DNA from: Labilibaculum sp.
GTDB taxonomy: Bacteria; Bacteroidota; Bacteroidia; Bacteroidales; Marinifilaceae
Reading direction: 5' to 3'
Assembly (NCBI GenBank): GCA_016342745.1
Contig: JAEINT010000001.1
Coordinates: forward strand, 434,001-498,000
DNA: 64,000 bases
Under the pieces are notes generated by a model. It was not told the origin of the DNA and did not search any database. It worked only from the letters and a program-made list of their open reading frames with translations. Below, in pieces: positions 25,476 to 35,191 of this stretch; the first letter of the stretch is position 1, and the number at the start of each line of letters is the position of its first letter. A program made the position numbers and the translations under genes.

Positions 25476-26987
25476 ATGAAACCAATACAAGAATCTGTAG
25501 GCAAAAAACCAATGTTGGGATGGATCATCTTCCTTGCAACTTTGGTGGTTGTATTTCTACTTGGATTGTTAGCTTCATCGATAATGGAACGTAGAGCAGA
25601 ATCAGTTTATGCATACACTCCTCAAGTTAAGCACGATCAGTGGGAGCCACGTAATGAAGTTTGGGGACAAAATTTCCCTAAAGAATTTGAAACCTATTAC
25701 AATACCGAAGACACTACTTTCCGCAGTAAGTTTAACGGTTCTGGAATGATTGATATGTTGGAAGTTGATCCAAGATTAGTTGTTCTTTGGGCTGGATATG
25801 GTTTTGCGAAAGACTACAATCAAGGTCGTGGTCATTATTACGCAGTTGATGATTTAAGAAACACTTTGCGTACAGGTGGTCCAACTAGCGATAAAGATGG
25901 ACCAATGCCATCAACATGTTGGACATGTAAATCTCCAGATGTACCTCGTTTAATGAACGAAGTGGGTGTTGCAGAATATTACTCAGGAAAATGGTCTTCA
26001 AAAGGACACGAAATTGTAAATCCAATAGGATGTGCTGATTGTCATGATGCTGAAACGATGAATCTTCGTATTTCTCGTCCATACTTAATCGAAGCTTTCG
26101 AGCGTCAAGGAAAAGATATTAACGATGCAACTCACCAAGAGATGCGTTCTTTAGTATGTGCTCAGTGTCACGTAGAGTATTACTTTAACAAGAATCGTGT
26201 TAAAGGATCTGCATTTGTACAATTACCATGGGATAAAGGTATGGGCGTTGAAGAAATGGAAGAGTATTACGATGAATTAGAGTTTAAAGATTGGACTCAC
26301 AAATTAAGTAAGGCTCCTATGTTGAAAGCTCAGCATCCTGGATACGAAGTTTATTTGAAAGGGATTCACGCCGATCGTGGTGTTTCTTGTGCTGATTGTC
26401 ACATGCCTTACAAATCAGAAGGTGGACAGAAATTTACTGATCACCACATTCAGTCTCCTTTAAATAATGTTGCTAATTCATGTCAAGTTTGTCACCGTGA
26501 AGAAACTGATAAGTTGATTGAGAATGTTTATACTCGTCAGGATCAAATTATCGAAAACCGTGATAAATTAGAAGAATTACTAGTACGTGCTCATGTTGAA
26601 GCTAAAAAAGCTTGGGATTTAGGTGCTACTGAAGCAGAAATGAAGTCTGTATTGATGGATATTCGTCATGGACAATGGCGTTGGGATTATGCTGCGGCAT
26701 CTCATGGTGGATCATTCCACGCACCAACTGAAACTGGACGTATTATTTCTACTGGTATCGTTCGTGCTCAAGAGGCTAGACTTTCTTTAGCAAGAATCTT
26801 TGCTAAGTACGGATTTAACGAAGAGGTTGCTTATCCAGATATCGCTACTAAAGCTAAAGCTCAGAAATTTATTGGTTTACCAATGGATAAATTGAATGCT
26901 GAGAAAGAAACATTCAAGAAGAATCTTCTTCCTGAGTGGGACAAAAAAGCTGAAGCGCGTGAGAAGACTTACAAAGTGAAAATGTAA
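25476..26987 (+). CDS. nrfA: Ammonia-forming cytochrome c nitrite reductase NrfA
   Basis: 503 residues. An N-terminal hydrophobic helix (about residues 14-36) may stay as an anchor. Five haem sites are visible: the catalytic CWTCK at residues 148-152, where Lys replaces His as proximal ligand, then CADCH, CAQCH, CADCH and CQVCH. NrfA reduces nitrite to ammonium with six electrons in the periplasm. The motif order and length agree with the family. The lysine haem usually needs a dedicated haem lyase; a ResB/CcsA pair follows downstream. A strong terminator comes directly after the gene, so the lyase pair may have its own promoter or receive read-through. Confidence 0.97.
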   Translation: MKPIQESVGKKPMLGWIIFLATLVVVFLLGLLASSIMERRAESVYAYTPQVKHDQWEPRNEVWGQNFPKEFETYYNTEDTTFRSKFNGSGMIDMLEVDPRLVVLWAGYGFAKDYNQGRGHYYAVDDLRNTLRTGGPTSDKDGPMPSTCWTCKSPDVPRLMNEVGVAEYYSGKWSSKGHEIVNPIGCADCHDAETMNLRISRPYLIEAFERQGKDINDATHQEMRSLVCAQCHVEYYFNKNRVKGSAFVQLPWDKGMGVEEMEEYYDELEFKDWTHKLSKAPMLKAQHPGYEVYLKGIHADRGVSCADCHMPYKSEGGQKFTDHHIQSPLNNVANSCQVCHREETDKLIENVYTRQDQIIENRDKLEELLVRAHVEAKKAWDLGATEAEMKSVLMDIRHGQWRWDYAAASHGGSFHAPTETGRIISTGIVRAQEARLSLARIFAKYGFNEEVAYPDIATKAKAQKFIGLPMDKLNAEKETFKKNLLPEWDKKAEAREKTYKVKM

Positions 26988-27020
26988 TGAACTTTTCATT
27001 CTAAATAGATGAATTATTAA

Positions 27021-27052
27021 TATGCCACTCAATTTGGGTGGCATATTTTTTT
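27021..27052 (+). terminator. Terminator after nrfA
   Basis: TATGCCAC (27021-27028) pairs with GTGGCATA (27038-27045), followed by a T-rich run. Confidence 0.88.
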
Positions 27053-27128
27053 ATATTAGTATCTGTAACAATAAAAATCGGCAAATTACGACTTGAATAA
27101 TTTGTTGGATTGGATTAAGGAATAATAT

Positions 27129-28370
27129 ATGACAAAAATAAAAAAGGCTTTATGGCAATCGCCTTGGACATATACTGAAGGATTCTTATTAGCATTTGGA
27201 ATACTACTAGTTGGATTTGCACTGGAATTTACCATTGATAGTACAAATTTTGGGACCATTGTCTTTCCTCAAAATATAATAGTAGGTGGTGTTTATATAT
27301 TGTTAAACTTACTTTTGTATTTTTTGATTAAGCGGAAATCAAGTTTTAAATTCTTATCGGGAGTTCCAGCTTCTATTGGTGCAATAACAGCCTTAAGTTT
27401 GCTTGTAATTGTGATGGGAATTATTCCGCAGGTACCAATCAAGAAAGATGGATTGGTCGGAATGCTTAATTTGAATCAATTAACAACGTCCATTCCTTTT
27501 TTGTTTATTAATTTTTATTTGTTGCTGATATTGGGAATGGTAATCATTCGAAAGCTGTTTCCTTTAAAATGGAAAAATTGGGGATTCATTTGTAGTCATT
27601 TAGGTTTATGGATAACGGTTTTTGCAGCTGGTCTTGGCTCAGGAGATCTTCAGCGTTTACGAATGGATTTGCATGAGAATAGGATAGAGGCAAGAGCTTA
27701 TGATGATTTTGGCAAGTTTTACGAATTGCCATTGGCCATTAAATTAAATGATTTTAAGATTGAAGAGTTTAATCCTAAGATGGCGGTTGTTGAAAATACC
27801 ACTGGTAATTTATACGAGGCAACGAAACCTTCTATGATCATGATAGAAGACTCCTTAGAGTGTCAATTGCACGATTGGAAGATAATCGTAGAGGAGTTTT
27901 TTCTGACATCTGGACGATCTGGAGATCGATATTATTTCCTTTCGGATTTAGGTGCAGCACCAGCAGCTAAAGTGAAGGTTATTTCTCAGCAAAAAGACAC
28001 TATTTCTGGCTGGATCAGCTGTGGAAGTTTTAATCGTCCTCATGAGTCACTAAAAATAAACGATGAATTTTCATTGTTGATGACCGTTCCTGAAGCAAAA
28101 AAATTCTCTTCTGATGTTCGAATTTTTACGCCAGATGGAAAACAGCGAGATGAGGTATTAGAAGTAAACAAATCATTCACTGTTAACGGATGGAAAATCT
28201 ACCAACTAAGCTACGATGAAAAGATGGGGATTTATTCTACCAAGAGCATTGTAGAGGTTGTGAAAGATCCTTGGCAGATATATGTATACATTGGTGTGTT
28301 TATGATGATGATTGGCTCTATTTACATGTTTTGGCGTGGAAATAAAGTAACAATTAGCAGTGAGCAGTAA
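27129..28370 (+). CDS. ResB-type cytochrome c biogenesis protein
   Basis: 413 residues. Four membrane helices lie near the N-terminus (about residues 16-34, 46-66, 80-98 and 118-140), with a fifth around 155-172. A long external beta domain follows (about 185-375), and a last helix lies at 383-400. This is the ResB/CcsB topology, smaller than the matching half of the fused gene at 19976. With the CcsA-type gene 42 bases on, it would form a second haem lyase. Being next to nrfA, it is a good candidate for the lyase that recognises CXXCK, as NrfI (a fused form) does in Wolinella. That specificity is inferred. Confidence 0.85.
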   Translation: MTKIKKALWQSPWTYTEGFLLAFGILLVGFALEFTIDSTNFGTIVFPQNIIVGGVYILLNLLLYFLIKRKSSFKFLSGVPASIGAITALSLLVIVMGIIPQVPIKKDGLVGMLNLNQLTTSIPFLFINFYLLLILGMVIIRKLFPLKWKNWGFICSHLGLWITVFAAGLGSGDLQRLRMDLHENRIEARAYDDFGKFYELPLAIKLNDFKIEEFNPKMAVVENTTGNLYEATKPSMIMIEDSLECQLHDWKIIVEEFFLTSGRSGDRYYFLSDLGAAPAAKVKVISQQKDTISGWISCGSFNRPHESLKINDEFSLLMTVPEAKKFSSDVRIFTPDGKQRDEVLEVNKSFTVNGWKIYQLSYDEKMGIYSTKSIVEVVKDPWQIYVYIGVFMMMIGSIYMFWRGNKVTISSEQ

Positions 28371-28371
28371 T

Positions 28372-28399
28372 TTTACTGATAACTGTTTACTGATAACTG
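28372..28399. repeat. Tandem pair of a 14-base unit
   Basis: TTTACTGATAACTG occurs twice with no gap right after the ResB stop codon, and a third partial TAAACTG follows. A CAGTAA/TTACTG inverted pair overlaps its left side. Confidence 0.8.
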
Positions 28400-28412
28400 T
28401 AAACTGAATAAA

Positions 28413-29198
28413 ATGATTTGGAACTATTTTTTATTGTCAGCAGGTGTGAGTTCAGCAAGTTGGATTTTGTCTGCTTTGCTAGCTAAGAAAAATGGCATTC
28501 GAAATGCTCTTGTACTGATTGGTATACTCAGCATGGCTTTATATATTGGTTTTTTATGGACTAGCTTGGAACGACCTCCATTGAGAACTTTAGGTGAAAC
28601 ACGTTTGTGGTATGCATTATTTATATCCATAATTGGATTGATTACCTATTTCCGATGGAAGTATTTGTGGATGCTGTATTACTGTCTTTTTATGTCTTTG
28701 CTGTTTCTGTTCATTAATTTTCTGCATCCCGAAAATTTCTCGAAAACATTAATGCCAGCTTTGCAAAGTCCATGGTTCGTGCCACACGTTGTGGTGTATA
28801 TTATTTCCTATGCATTTCTTGCTGCATCTACATTAGTTGCTGTATATGGCTTGTATCAAGTGAAAATGAACAAGTTTGATGATAAACTAATGCATGTAGC
28901 CGACAATTTGGTCTATTTAGGCTTCTCTTTTTTAACCCTTGGCTTACTATTTGGAGCTTTGTGGGCAAAAGAAGCTTGGGGACATTATTGGACATGGGAT
29001 CCAAAGGAAACTTGGGCATTTATTACCTGGATGGGATATTTAGTCTACATTCACCGACGACATCAAATGCCTTCGAAATACAAATCATCTTTATGGATTT
29101 TGGCCTTTGCCTTCGTAATACTTTTGGTGTGTTGGTTCGGAGTTAATTACCTTCCATCGGCACAGTTTAGTGTTCACACATACAGTCAACAGCCGTAA
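28413..29198 (+). CDS. CcsA/ResC-type cytochrome c biogenesis protein
   Basis: 261 residues with eight or so membrane helices. The WWD haem-handling signature is LWAKEAWGHYWTWDPKETW, and conserved histidines lie at PWFVPHVVVYI and, near the C-terminus, SVHTYSQQP. It is a compact CcsA, the haem-exporting and attaching half of system II. It partners with the ResB gene just upstream, and the pair is separate from the fused CcsBA. A bidirectional terminator follows 16 bases after the stop. Confidence 0.9.
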   Translation: MIWNYFLLSAGVSSASWILSALLAKKNGIRNALVLIGILSMALYIGFLWTSLERPPLRTLGETRLWYALFISIIGLITYFRWKYLWMLYYCLFMSLLFLFINFLHPENFSKTLMPALQSPWFVPHVVVYIISYAFLAASTLVAVYGLYQVKMNKFDDKLMHVADNLVYLGFSFLTLGLLFGALWAKEAWGHYWTWDPKETWAFITWMGYLVYIHRRHQMPSKYKSSLWILAFAFVILLVCWFGVNYLPSAQFSVHTYSQQP

Positions 29199-29213
29199 GA
29201 TATTTTAGTATAC

Positions 29214-29247
29214 AAAAAACGCCGTTTCAATTGAAACGGCGTTTTTT
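29214..29247. terminator. Bidirectional terminator
   Basis: A perfect palindrome with AACGCCGTTTCAA on the left and TTGAAACGGCGTT on the right, A-run before and T-run after, between convergent genes. It can stop transcripts from both sides. Confidence 0.95.
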
Positions 29248-29263
29248 GTTATTTATATAATGA

Positions 29264-29614
29264 TTATTTTAATCCAGCAGGACCTTGATAAGTAGCATCC
29301 CCTAATCCAAGAATTGGATAAAAAATGAATGGTAGAAAAATCATACCTATAGTAAATCCAGTACTTTTCCCAAAGCTTTTAGATAATAGATTTGTCATCC
29401 AAATTAGCCAGATTAAATTTATCCCTGGAAGGAAGATAATTAGAAGTATCCACCACCATGGTTTACCAATAATCTCTAAGGTTACTATAGCGCTATAAAT
29501 TGGCACAATACAAGCCCATCCAGGTTGATTTGCTTTTGTGTTAATTTTCCACGCAGATACTATCATTAATGCAATAAGTGCAAGGTAAAAAACTACTCCA
29601 ATAAAAATTTCCAT
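29264..29614 (-). CDS. DUF5684-type small membrane protein
   Basis: 116 residues with three hydrophobic segments: about 3-22, 33-65 and 80-105. The motifs QPGWACIVPIYSAI and GKPWWWILLIIFLPGINL are those of the DUF5684 family: short inner-membrane proteins of unknown role, found in many bacteria and often placed at random. It sits alone, convergent with the cytochrome c maturation genes and sharing their terminator. No function can be proposed. Confidence 0.75.
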   Translation of the reverse strand: MEIFIGVVFYLALIALMIVSAWKINTKANQPGWACIVPIYSAIVTLEIIGKPWWWILLIIFLPGINLIWLIWMTNLLSKSFGKSTGFTIGMIFLPFIFYPILGLGDATYQGPAGLK

Positions 29615-29791
29615 TATTTTTTCGATTAAAATGCTTACTCGTATGGCTTTTCAGGTTCGCCCCGTTTGAATGGTTTCTGGTCTCCATATTCTCTTATTTG
29701 ATAACGAGAAGTTAAATATAATGAAATATAAAATAATAATCCTATTGTGAAGTTTGAGATACTTATTTTAGGACAAGACAATGAAAACAAA

Positions 29792-29821
29792 AAAACGCCA
29801 TCTCTCACGAAATGGCGTTTT
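29792..29821. terminator. Terminator of alaS
   Basis: AAAACGCCAT and ATGGCGTTTT pair around a ten-base loop, with T-runs on both strands. It lies 32 bases beyond the alaS stop. Confidence 0.88.
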
Positions 29822-29852
29822 TTATACTTGTAGCTTTACGCTTGTAGCTTTT

Positions 29853-32486
29853 TTACCCTTCAATCTTGTGAAGAACCATTTTCTTGGCAACTTCAATTGC
29901 TTTTTCTAGTCCTTTAGGATCTTTACCACCTGCAGAAGCAAAGAAAGGCTGTCCGCCTCCGCCACCTTTAATTTCTTTGGCAGCTTCACGAATAATAGCT
30001 CCAGCATTCAAATCGTACTCTTTAACCAAGTTATCCGAGAACATGATAGTAATGTTTGCTTTGCCATTTAAATCAGCACCTGAAATAAATACCAGGTTTT
30101 CTAGTTCACCTTTCAATTGGAAGGCAATATCTTTAATATCCCCAGCACTTCCAACACTTAATGGCTCGGTAATGAAATTAACATCTTTGGTAACAGAAAC
30201 ATGTCCTTTAAGATCATTCTTAATTACCTTTAGGCGATCTTTCATGAATCCGTCAAGGTCTTTCTTTAAACCTGAATTTTCAGACATCAAATCCTCAATG
30301 TTCTTAATTAAATTCTGATTAGACTTGAAGATGCGTTCAATATCCTTTAAGGTATTTAGCTTGTCGTTAATAAATTGTTCAGCTTTTACTGCAGTAATTG
30401 CTTCAATTCTTCGAACACCAGCTGAAATAGCTCCTTCCGAAGTGATTTTAAAGAATCCAATTTGACCTGTAGCCTCAACGTGAGTTCCACCACAAAGCTC
30501 AACAGAATCTTCAAACTTAATTACGCGAACCAAATCGCCATATTTTTCACCAAACAACGCCATTGCTCCAAGGTTTACTGCCTCAGCCATTGGGATGTTG
30601 TTTTTAATTTCAATTGAAATATTCTCACGAATTTTAGCATTTACAATTTCTTCAACTTTTGCAATTTCCTCTTCGCTTAGTTTGTTGAAGTGTGAGAAAT
30701 CAAAACGCAAATGATCTGGATTAACCAAAGATCCTTTTTGTTCAACATGCTCGCCCAAAACCTCACGAAGCGCATGATGCATTAGGTGAGTTGCTGTATG
30801 ATTATTTGCAGTTAAGGTTCTTTTGCTTTCGCTAACAACTGCTTTAAATTGAACGGTTGGGTCAGCAGGCAATTGTTTTGCAAAATGCACAATTAAGCCG
30901 TGTTCTTTTTTAGTATCTAGAATAGAGATTTTTTCTCCATTTGCTTCAATGTATCCCGTATCTCCAACTTGACCACCACTTTCACCATAGAAAGGAGTGA
31001 TGTTGAATACCAATTGGAATTGGTCTTTACCTTTTGCAGAAATTTTACGGTAACGTGTAATTTTCACATCAGTAGAAAGGTAATCGTAACCAACAAATTC
31101 TTCGACATCATCTTTTAAAATCTCAACCCAATCACCAGTATCTACAGAAGTAGCAGATCTGGAACGATTTTTTTGAGCTTCCATTGCTTCATTAAATTCC
31201 TTGCGGTTTACTACCAAATCATTTTCTTTCAAAATCAATTCAGTCAAATCCAATGGGAATCCAAAAGTATCGTATAATTCAAAAGCCAGTTTACCAGAAA
31301 CCACTTTATAATCATCCGATTTAGTTTTTTCCATGATCTGATCCAAAAGACGAATACCATTCTCAAGTGTTCGTAAGAAAGAATTTTCTTCTTCCATTAC
31401 CACCTTGTCGATAAGTGATTGCTGTTTTTTCAATTCAGGGAAATGACCGCCCATTACCTCAATTAAAACAGGAATTAAACGGTACATAAAAGGCTCTTTA
31501 AAACCTAAGAATGTGTATCCGTAACGTACTGCTCTTCTCAAAATTCGTCTAATTACATAACCAGCTTTATTATTTGAAGGTAATGTTCCGTCGGTAATTG
31601 CGAAGGCAATGGTTCTTATATGATCTGAAATTACTCTTAAGGCAATATCAATTTCTTCATTTTTACCATATTCAACACCACTCATTTTAGCTAGAGCTTG
31701 AATAATTGGTTGGAAAACATCAGTATCGTAATTCGATGTTTTTCCTTGCATTGCCATACACAAACGCTCAAATCCCATGCCTGTATCAACATGCTGATGA
31801 GGTAAAGCTTCTAGTGAACTATCTGCTTTACGATTGTATTGCATAAATACAAGGTTCCAAATTTCGATAACCTGAGGATGATCTTGATTTACCAAATCGC
31901 GACCAGAAACTTGTTTTCTTTCTTCGTCGCTTCGTAAATCAACATGAATTTCCGAACAAGGACCACAAGGACCTGTTTCACCCATTTCCCAGAAATTATC
32001 TTTCTTATTTCCGTTAATGATTTGTTCTACTGGAAGATATTTTTCCCAAAATTTGGCTGCTTCATCATCGCGACCCAATTTATCTTCTTCACTTCCTTCA
32101 AAAACAGATGCGTATAGTCTATCTTTTGGTAACTTGAATTCCACTGTTAAAAGTTCCCAAGCCCAATTGATAGCATCTTCTTTAAAGTAATCACCAAACG
32201 ACCAGTTTCCTAACATTTCAAACATGGTGTGGTGATAGGTATCGTGCCCCACTTCTTCTAAATCGTTGTGTTTTCCAGATACGCGCAAGCATTTCTGAGA
32301 ATTGGCAATTCGGTTGTATTTAATTGGAGAGTTACCTAAGAAAATATCTTTAAACTGGTTCATACCAGCATTGGTAAACATCAAAGTTGGATCATCCTTA
32401 ATTACCATTGGTGCAGATGAAACTGTTTTATGTTGCTTAGCGGCAAAGAAATCTAAAAATGCCTGTCTGATTTCGTTAGAATTCAT
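29853..32486 (-). CDS. alaS: Alanyl-tRNA synthetase
   Basis: 877 residues, almost the size of the E. coli enzyme. The order is: aminoacylation core with [17 protein letters not shown] near residues 85-100, tRNA-binding helical part, editing domain with the metal-binding HTATHLMH (about 568) and [10 protein letters not shown] (about 670), and a C-Ala domain rich in Gly at [10 protein letters not shown]. It charges tRNA-Ala and clears mischarged Ser and Gly. The gene stands alone with its own terminator and faces the M23 peptidase gene across a short divergent promoter region. Confidence 0.98.
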   Translation of the reverse strand: MNSNEIRQAFLDFFAAKQHKTVSSAPMVIKDDPTLMFTNAGMNQFKDIFLGNSPIKYNRIANSQKCLRVSGKHNDLEEVGHDTYHHTMFEMLGNWSFGDYFKEDAINWAWELLTVEFKLPKDRLYASVFEGSEEDKLGRDDEAAKFWEKYLPVEQIINGNKKDNFWEMGETGPCGPCSEIHVDLRSDEERKQVSGRDLVNQDHPQVIEIWNLVFMQYNRKADSSLEALPHQHVDTGMGFERLCMAMQGKTSNYDTDVFQPIIQALAKMSGVEYGKNEEIDIALRVISDHIRTIAFAITDGTLPSNNKAGYVIRRILRRAVRYGYTFLGFKEPFMYRLIPVLIEVMGGHFPELKKQQSLIDKVVMEEENSFLRTLENGIRLLDQIMEKTKSDDYKVVSGKLAFELYDTFGFPLDLTELILKENDLVVNRKEFNEAMEAQKNRSRSATSVDTGDWVEILKDDVEEFVGYDYLSTDVKITRYRKISAKGKDQFQLVFNITPFYGESGGQVGDTGYIEANGEKISILDTKKEHGLIVHFAKQLPADPTVQFKAVVSESKRTLTANNHTATHLMHHALREVLGEHVEQKGSLVNPDHLRFDFSHFNKLSEEEIAKVEEIVNAKIRENISIEIKNNIPMAEAVNLGAMALFGEKYGDLVRVIKFEDSVELCGGTHVEATGQIGFFKITSEGAISAGVRRIEAITAVKAEQFINDKLNTLKDIERIFKSNQNLIKNIEDLMSENSGLKKDLDGFMKDRLKVIKNDLKGHVSVTKDVNFITEPLSVGSAGDIKDIAFQLKGELENLVFISGADLNGKANITIMFSDNLVKEYDLNAGAIIREAAKEIKGGGGGQPFFASAGGKDPKGLEKAIEVAKKMVLHKIEG

Positions 32487-32526
32487 GGGTTAATATATTT
32501 TGAATCAATGTGATTTGTGTTCTAGC

Positions 32527-32556
32527 TTGCAAAGTTAGATTATTTCCTTAATTTTG
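32527..32556 (+). promoter_or_regulatory. Promoter of the M23 peptidase gene
   Basis: TTG at 32527-32529 and TAATTTTG at 32549-32556 are 19 bases apart, the spacing expected of Bacteroidota -33/-7 boxes. Its -33 box touches the alaS -7 box, so the two promoters overlap. Confidence 0.6.
32530..32537 (-). promoter_or_regulatory. Promoter -7 element of alaS
   Basis: On the minus strand TAACTTTG matches TAnnTTTG, 43 bases before the alaS ATG. No good -33 box is visible for it. Confidence 0.5.
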
Positions 32557-32616
32557 TTACCTATAGAGAGCAAAAATTTTAGGCTTTTTTTAGTAAATAC
32601 AACCTATAAAAATTAC

Positions 32617-33585
32617 ATGGCGAAGACTAAGTATCAGTTTAACCCAGAGTCTATTAGTTACGAAAAAGTAGAGGCCAACTTTAAGACGAAAATAATAAAC
32701 GTTCTTAAACACATGGCTTCAAGTTCAGTACTTGCCATCGCAATGGTAGTGGTATTGTTCTATTTTTTCGGCTCCCCAAAAGAGAAAGCATTAGCTAGAG
32801 AGAATAAACAATTACTTACTCAGTATACTCGCTTAAACGCCGAATTAACTAAGATACAGAATGTTTTGGGTGATTTGGAACAACGCGATGATAACATTTA
32901 TCGAGTAATTTTTGAAGCTGAACCAATTCATTCTAACATACGAAAAGCTGGATTTGGTGGGGTAAATAGATATGGCTATTTAGAAAATCTTGATAATTCT
33001 GAGTTGGTTATTTCCACAGCTAAAAAAATGGATGTCATTGCAAAGTCAATGTACGTTCAGACAAAATCTTACGATGATGTAGAGGAGATGGTGAAGAATA
33101 AATTTCAAATGCTATCTTCTATTCCTGCAATTATGCCACTCGCGATTAAAGATTTTGGAAGGATATCTGCAGGTTATGGTTGGCGAATTCACCCAATCTA
33201 CAAAACGCGTAAATTCCATGATGGTATGGATTTTACTGGTAATATCGGGTTGCCAATTTACGCTACTGGTGATGGAGTCATTAAATCAGTTGGAAATCAG
33301 CGTGGTTATGGAAAGAAGATCGTTATAGATCACGGTTATGGCTACCAAACAATTTATGCTCACCTTAACGGATATAACGTTAAGAAAAGACAAAAAGTAA
33401 AACGTGGAGAGGTAATTGGTTTTCTTGGTAATACGGGTAAATCAACCGGTCCGCATCTGCATTACGAGGTGAGAAAAAATAACAAGACATTAGATCCAAT
33501 TAACTATTATTTTAACGATTTAACAGCCGATGAATACGACAGTATGGTGGCATACGCTGCTAATACTGGTCAAACAATGGATTAG
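32617..33585 (+). CDS. M23-family cell-wall endopeptidase
   Basis: 322 residues from the ATG at 32617 (MAKTKYQFNP). An upstream non-ATG start would precede the promoter boxes. A single membrane helix (about residues 29-48) anchors it, then a coiled coil (about 55-90). The C-terminal LytM/M23 domain (about 195-310) has the zinc ligands in HPIYKTRKFHDGMDF and HLHYE. It cuts peptide cross-bridges of peptidoglycan, or activates amidases, at the cell surface. All metal ligands seem present, so it should be active. A terminator follows. Confidence 0.9.
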   Translation: MAKTKYQFNPESISYEKVEANFKTKIINVLKHMASSSVLAIAMVVVLFYFFGSPKEKALARENKQLLTQYTRLNAELTKIQNVLGDLEQRDDNIYRVIFEAEPIHSNIRKAGFGGVNRYGYLENLDNSELVISTAKKMDVIAKSMYVQTKSYDDVEEMVKNKFQMLSSIPAIMPLAIKDFGRISAGYGWRIHPIYKTRKFHDGMDFTGNIGLPIYATGDGVIKSVGNQRGYGKKIVIDHGYGYQTIYAHLNGYNVKKRQKVKRGEVIGFLGNTGKSTGPHLHYEVRKNNKTLDPINYYFNDLTADEYDSMVAYAANTGQTMD

Positions 33586-33616
33586 TTCTATCGACATAAA
33601 ATAGGAGAACATAAAA

Positions 33617-33653
33617 AAGTGGCACGGAAAATATTATTTCGTGCCATTTTATT
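33617..33653 (+). terminator. Terminator of the M23 gene
   Basis: TGGCACG and CGTGCCA pair, with inner AAAT/ATTT, then a T-rich tail. Confidence 0.82.
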
Positions 33654-33736
33654 TGTTACTTTAGGTAAGTAAACGGTTCAATTTAGTCATCTCTAAAGTA
33701 TTGAACGAAGAAAATTCACTCTAAATAGCAAGACAG

Positions 33737-34072
33737 GTGCCTTACAAAGAAAAAAAAATCGAAAAACTATATTATGCCATTGGTGAGGTGGCTGATATGT
33801 TTAAGGTGAACACATCTTTGATCCGATTTTGGGAAAAAGAGTTTGACATCATTAAGCCCAAAAAAAATAAGAAAGGGAATCGTTTTTTTACACAAACAGA
33901 TATCGAGAATTTTCATTTGATATTTCATTTGGTAAAAGAAAGAGGAATGACGCTTAAAGGTGCAAAGTTGAAACTTAAAGAGAATAAAGAAGATACAGAG
34001 AATAACTTTGCGGTTGTAACTCGCTTGCAAGAAATAAAAGATCTTCTTCTTGAAATTAAAGAAGAATTGTAA
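33737..34072 (+). CDS. MerR-family transcriptional regulator with GTG start
   Basis: 111 residues. An in-frame stop at 33722 and the lack of any suitable ATG leave GTG at 33737 as the start. The winged-helix domain (about residues 10-80) shows YYAIGEVADMFKVN, LIRFWEKEF and GNRFFTQTDIENFH, the MerR pattern. No effector domain follows, only a short helix. It is the compact type that is common in this phylum. Its target is unknown. It ends just ahead of the Nif3 gene, so the two are probably co-transcribed. Confidence 0.88.
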   Translation: MPYKEKKIEKLYYAIGEVADMFKVNTSLIRFWEKEFDIIKPKKNKKGNRFFTQTDIENFHLIFHLVKERGMTLKGAKLKLKENKEDTENNFAVVTRLQEIKDLLLEIKEEL

Positions 34073-34091
34073 TCAATTAATTTTTTTGAAA

Positions 34092-35186
34092 TTGAAGATA
34101 AAAGATATTGTTTCATCCATAGAGGAGATGGCTCCTGTGTCTTATCAAGAGTCGTATGATAATGCAGGCTTATTGATTGGAAGCTATAAGTCTGAAGTTA
34201 GTGGCGTTTTAATTTGTTTGGATGTTGTTGAATCAGTAGTTGAAGAAGCAATCAAAAAAGGTGCAAACCTGATTATTGCTCATCATCCTATTGTATTTAA
34301 AGGTTTAAAACGTTTCAATGGGAATAACTATGTAGAGCGAACAGTTATGCTCGCTATTCAAAACAACATAGCCATTTATGCTGCTCATACCAACCTCGAT
34401 TCAGTAAAAGGTGGTGTAAGCGATCGCATTTGCGATTTAATAGGATTACAGAATAGAAGAATATTATCACCTTTAGCAGAAGATTTAAACAAATTGGTAA
34501 CTTTTGTTCCAACAGAATATGCCCAAAAGGTAAAAGATGCCTTGTTTATTGCTGGTGCGGGTAGTCTCGGGAATTACGATTCGTGTAGTTTCTCGAATGA
34601 GGGAATAGGAAGCTTTAGAGCAAATGAAGGAGCAGATCCTTTTATTGGAGAAATAGGAAAAGTTCATCAGGAAGACGAAATTCGTATTGAAACGGTTTTT
34701 CCAAAGCATTTAAAAGGTAAAATTCTAGCTGCTTTGTTAAAAAATCACCCCTACGAAGAGGTTGCTTTTGATATCTATCAATTAGAAAATGTGAACCCAA
34801 ATGTCGGTTTAGGAATGATAGGTGAGTTAAATGAAGAGGAAAATACACTTCAATTTTTAAAAAGAATAAAGAAAATTTTTGGATCAGCTTGCGTTAAGCA
34901 CACTGATTTGGTTAAGGATAAAATTAAAACTGTTGCAGTTTGTGGAGGTAGCGGAAGCTCCCTGTTGCGCAAAGCTATAGGCCAAAAGGCTGATGTTTAT
35001 GTGTCGGGAGATTTCAAATATCATGAGTTTTTTGATGCCGAAGGAAAAATAATTATTGCTGATATCGGACATTATGAAAGTGAACAATTTACTCGAGATA
35101 TTTTTTATGAGATAGTTACAAAAAAATTCCCTAACTTTGCGGTTTATATTTCAGAGATAAATTCGAATCCCATAAATTATTTGTAA
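34092..35186 (+). CDS. Nif3-like dinuclear metal-centre protein with TTG start
   Basis: 364 residues from TTG at 34092, giving the usual family N-terminus MKIKDIVSSIEEMAP; a TTG two codons earlier is also possible. No ATG exists at a proper place. Metal-site motifs are HHPIVFKGLK, AAHTNLDSVKGG and, near the end, GHYESEQF. An inserted PII-like domain lies at about residues 130-230. The family forms hexameric rings with two metals per subunit; its substrate is unsettled (some members are called GTP cyclohydrolase I type 2). The downstream zinc-ribbon gene begins five bases after the stop, a pairing I know from other Bacteroidota. Confidence 0.92.
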   Translation: MKIKDIVSSIEEMAPVSYQESYDNAGLLIGSYKSEVSGVLICLDVVESVVEEAIKKGANLIIAHHPIVFKGLKRFNGNNYVERTVMLAIQNNIAIYAAHTNLDSVKGGVSDRICDLIGLQNRRILSPLAEDLNKLVTFVPTEYAQKVKDALFIAGAGSLGNYDSCSFSNEGIGSFRANEGADPFIGEIGKVHQEDEIRIETVFPKHLKGKILAALLKNHPYEEVAFDIYQLENVNPNVGLGMIGELNEEENTLQFLKRIKKIFGSACVKHTDLVKDKIKTVAVCGGSGSSLLRKAIGQKADVYVSGDFKYHEFFDAEGKIIIADIGHYESEQFTRDIFYEIVTKKFPNFAVYISEINSNPINYL

Positions 35187-35191
35187 AACAT

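Noticed and set aside
27129-29198. Broken fused CcsBA gene at the ResB/CcsA pair
   Set aside because: Both genes are complete with proper starts and helices; two-gene lyases are usual.
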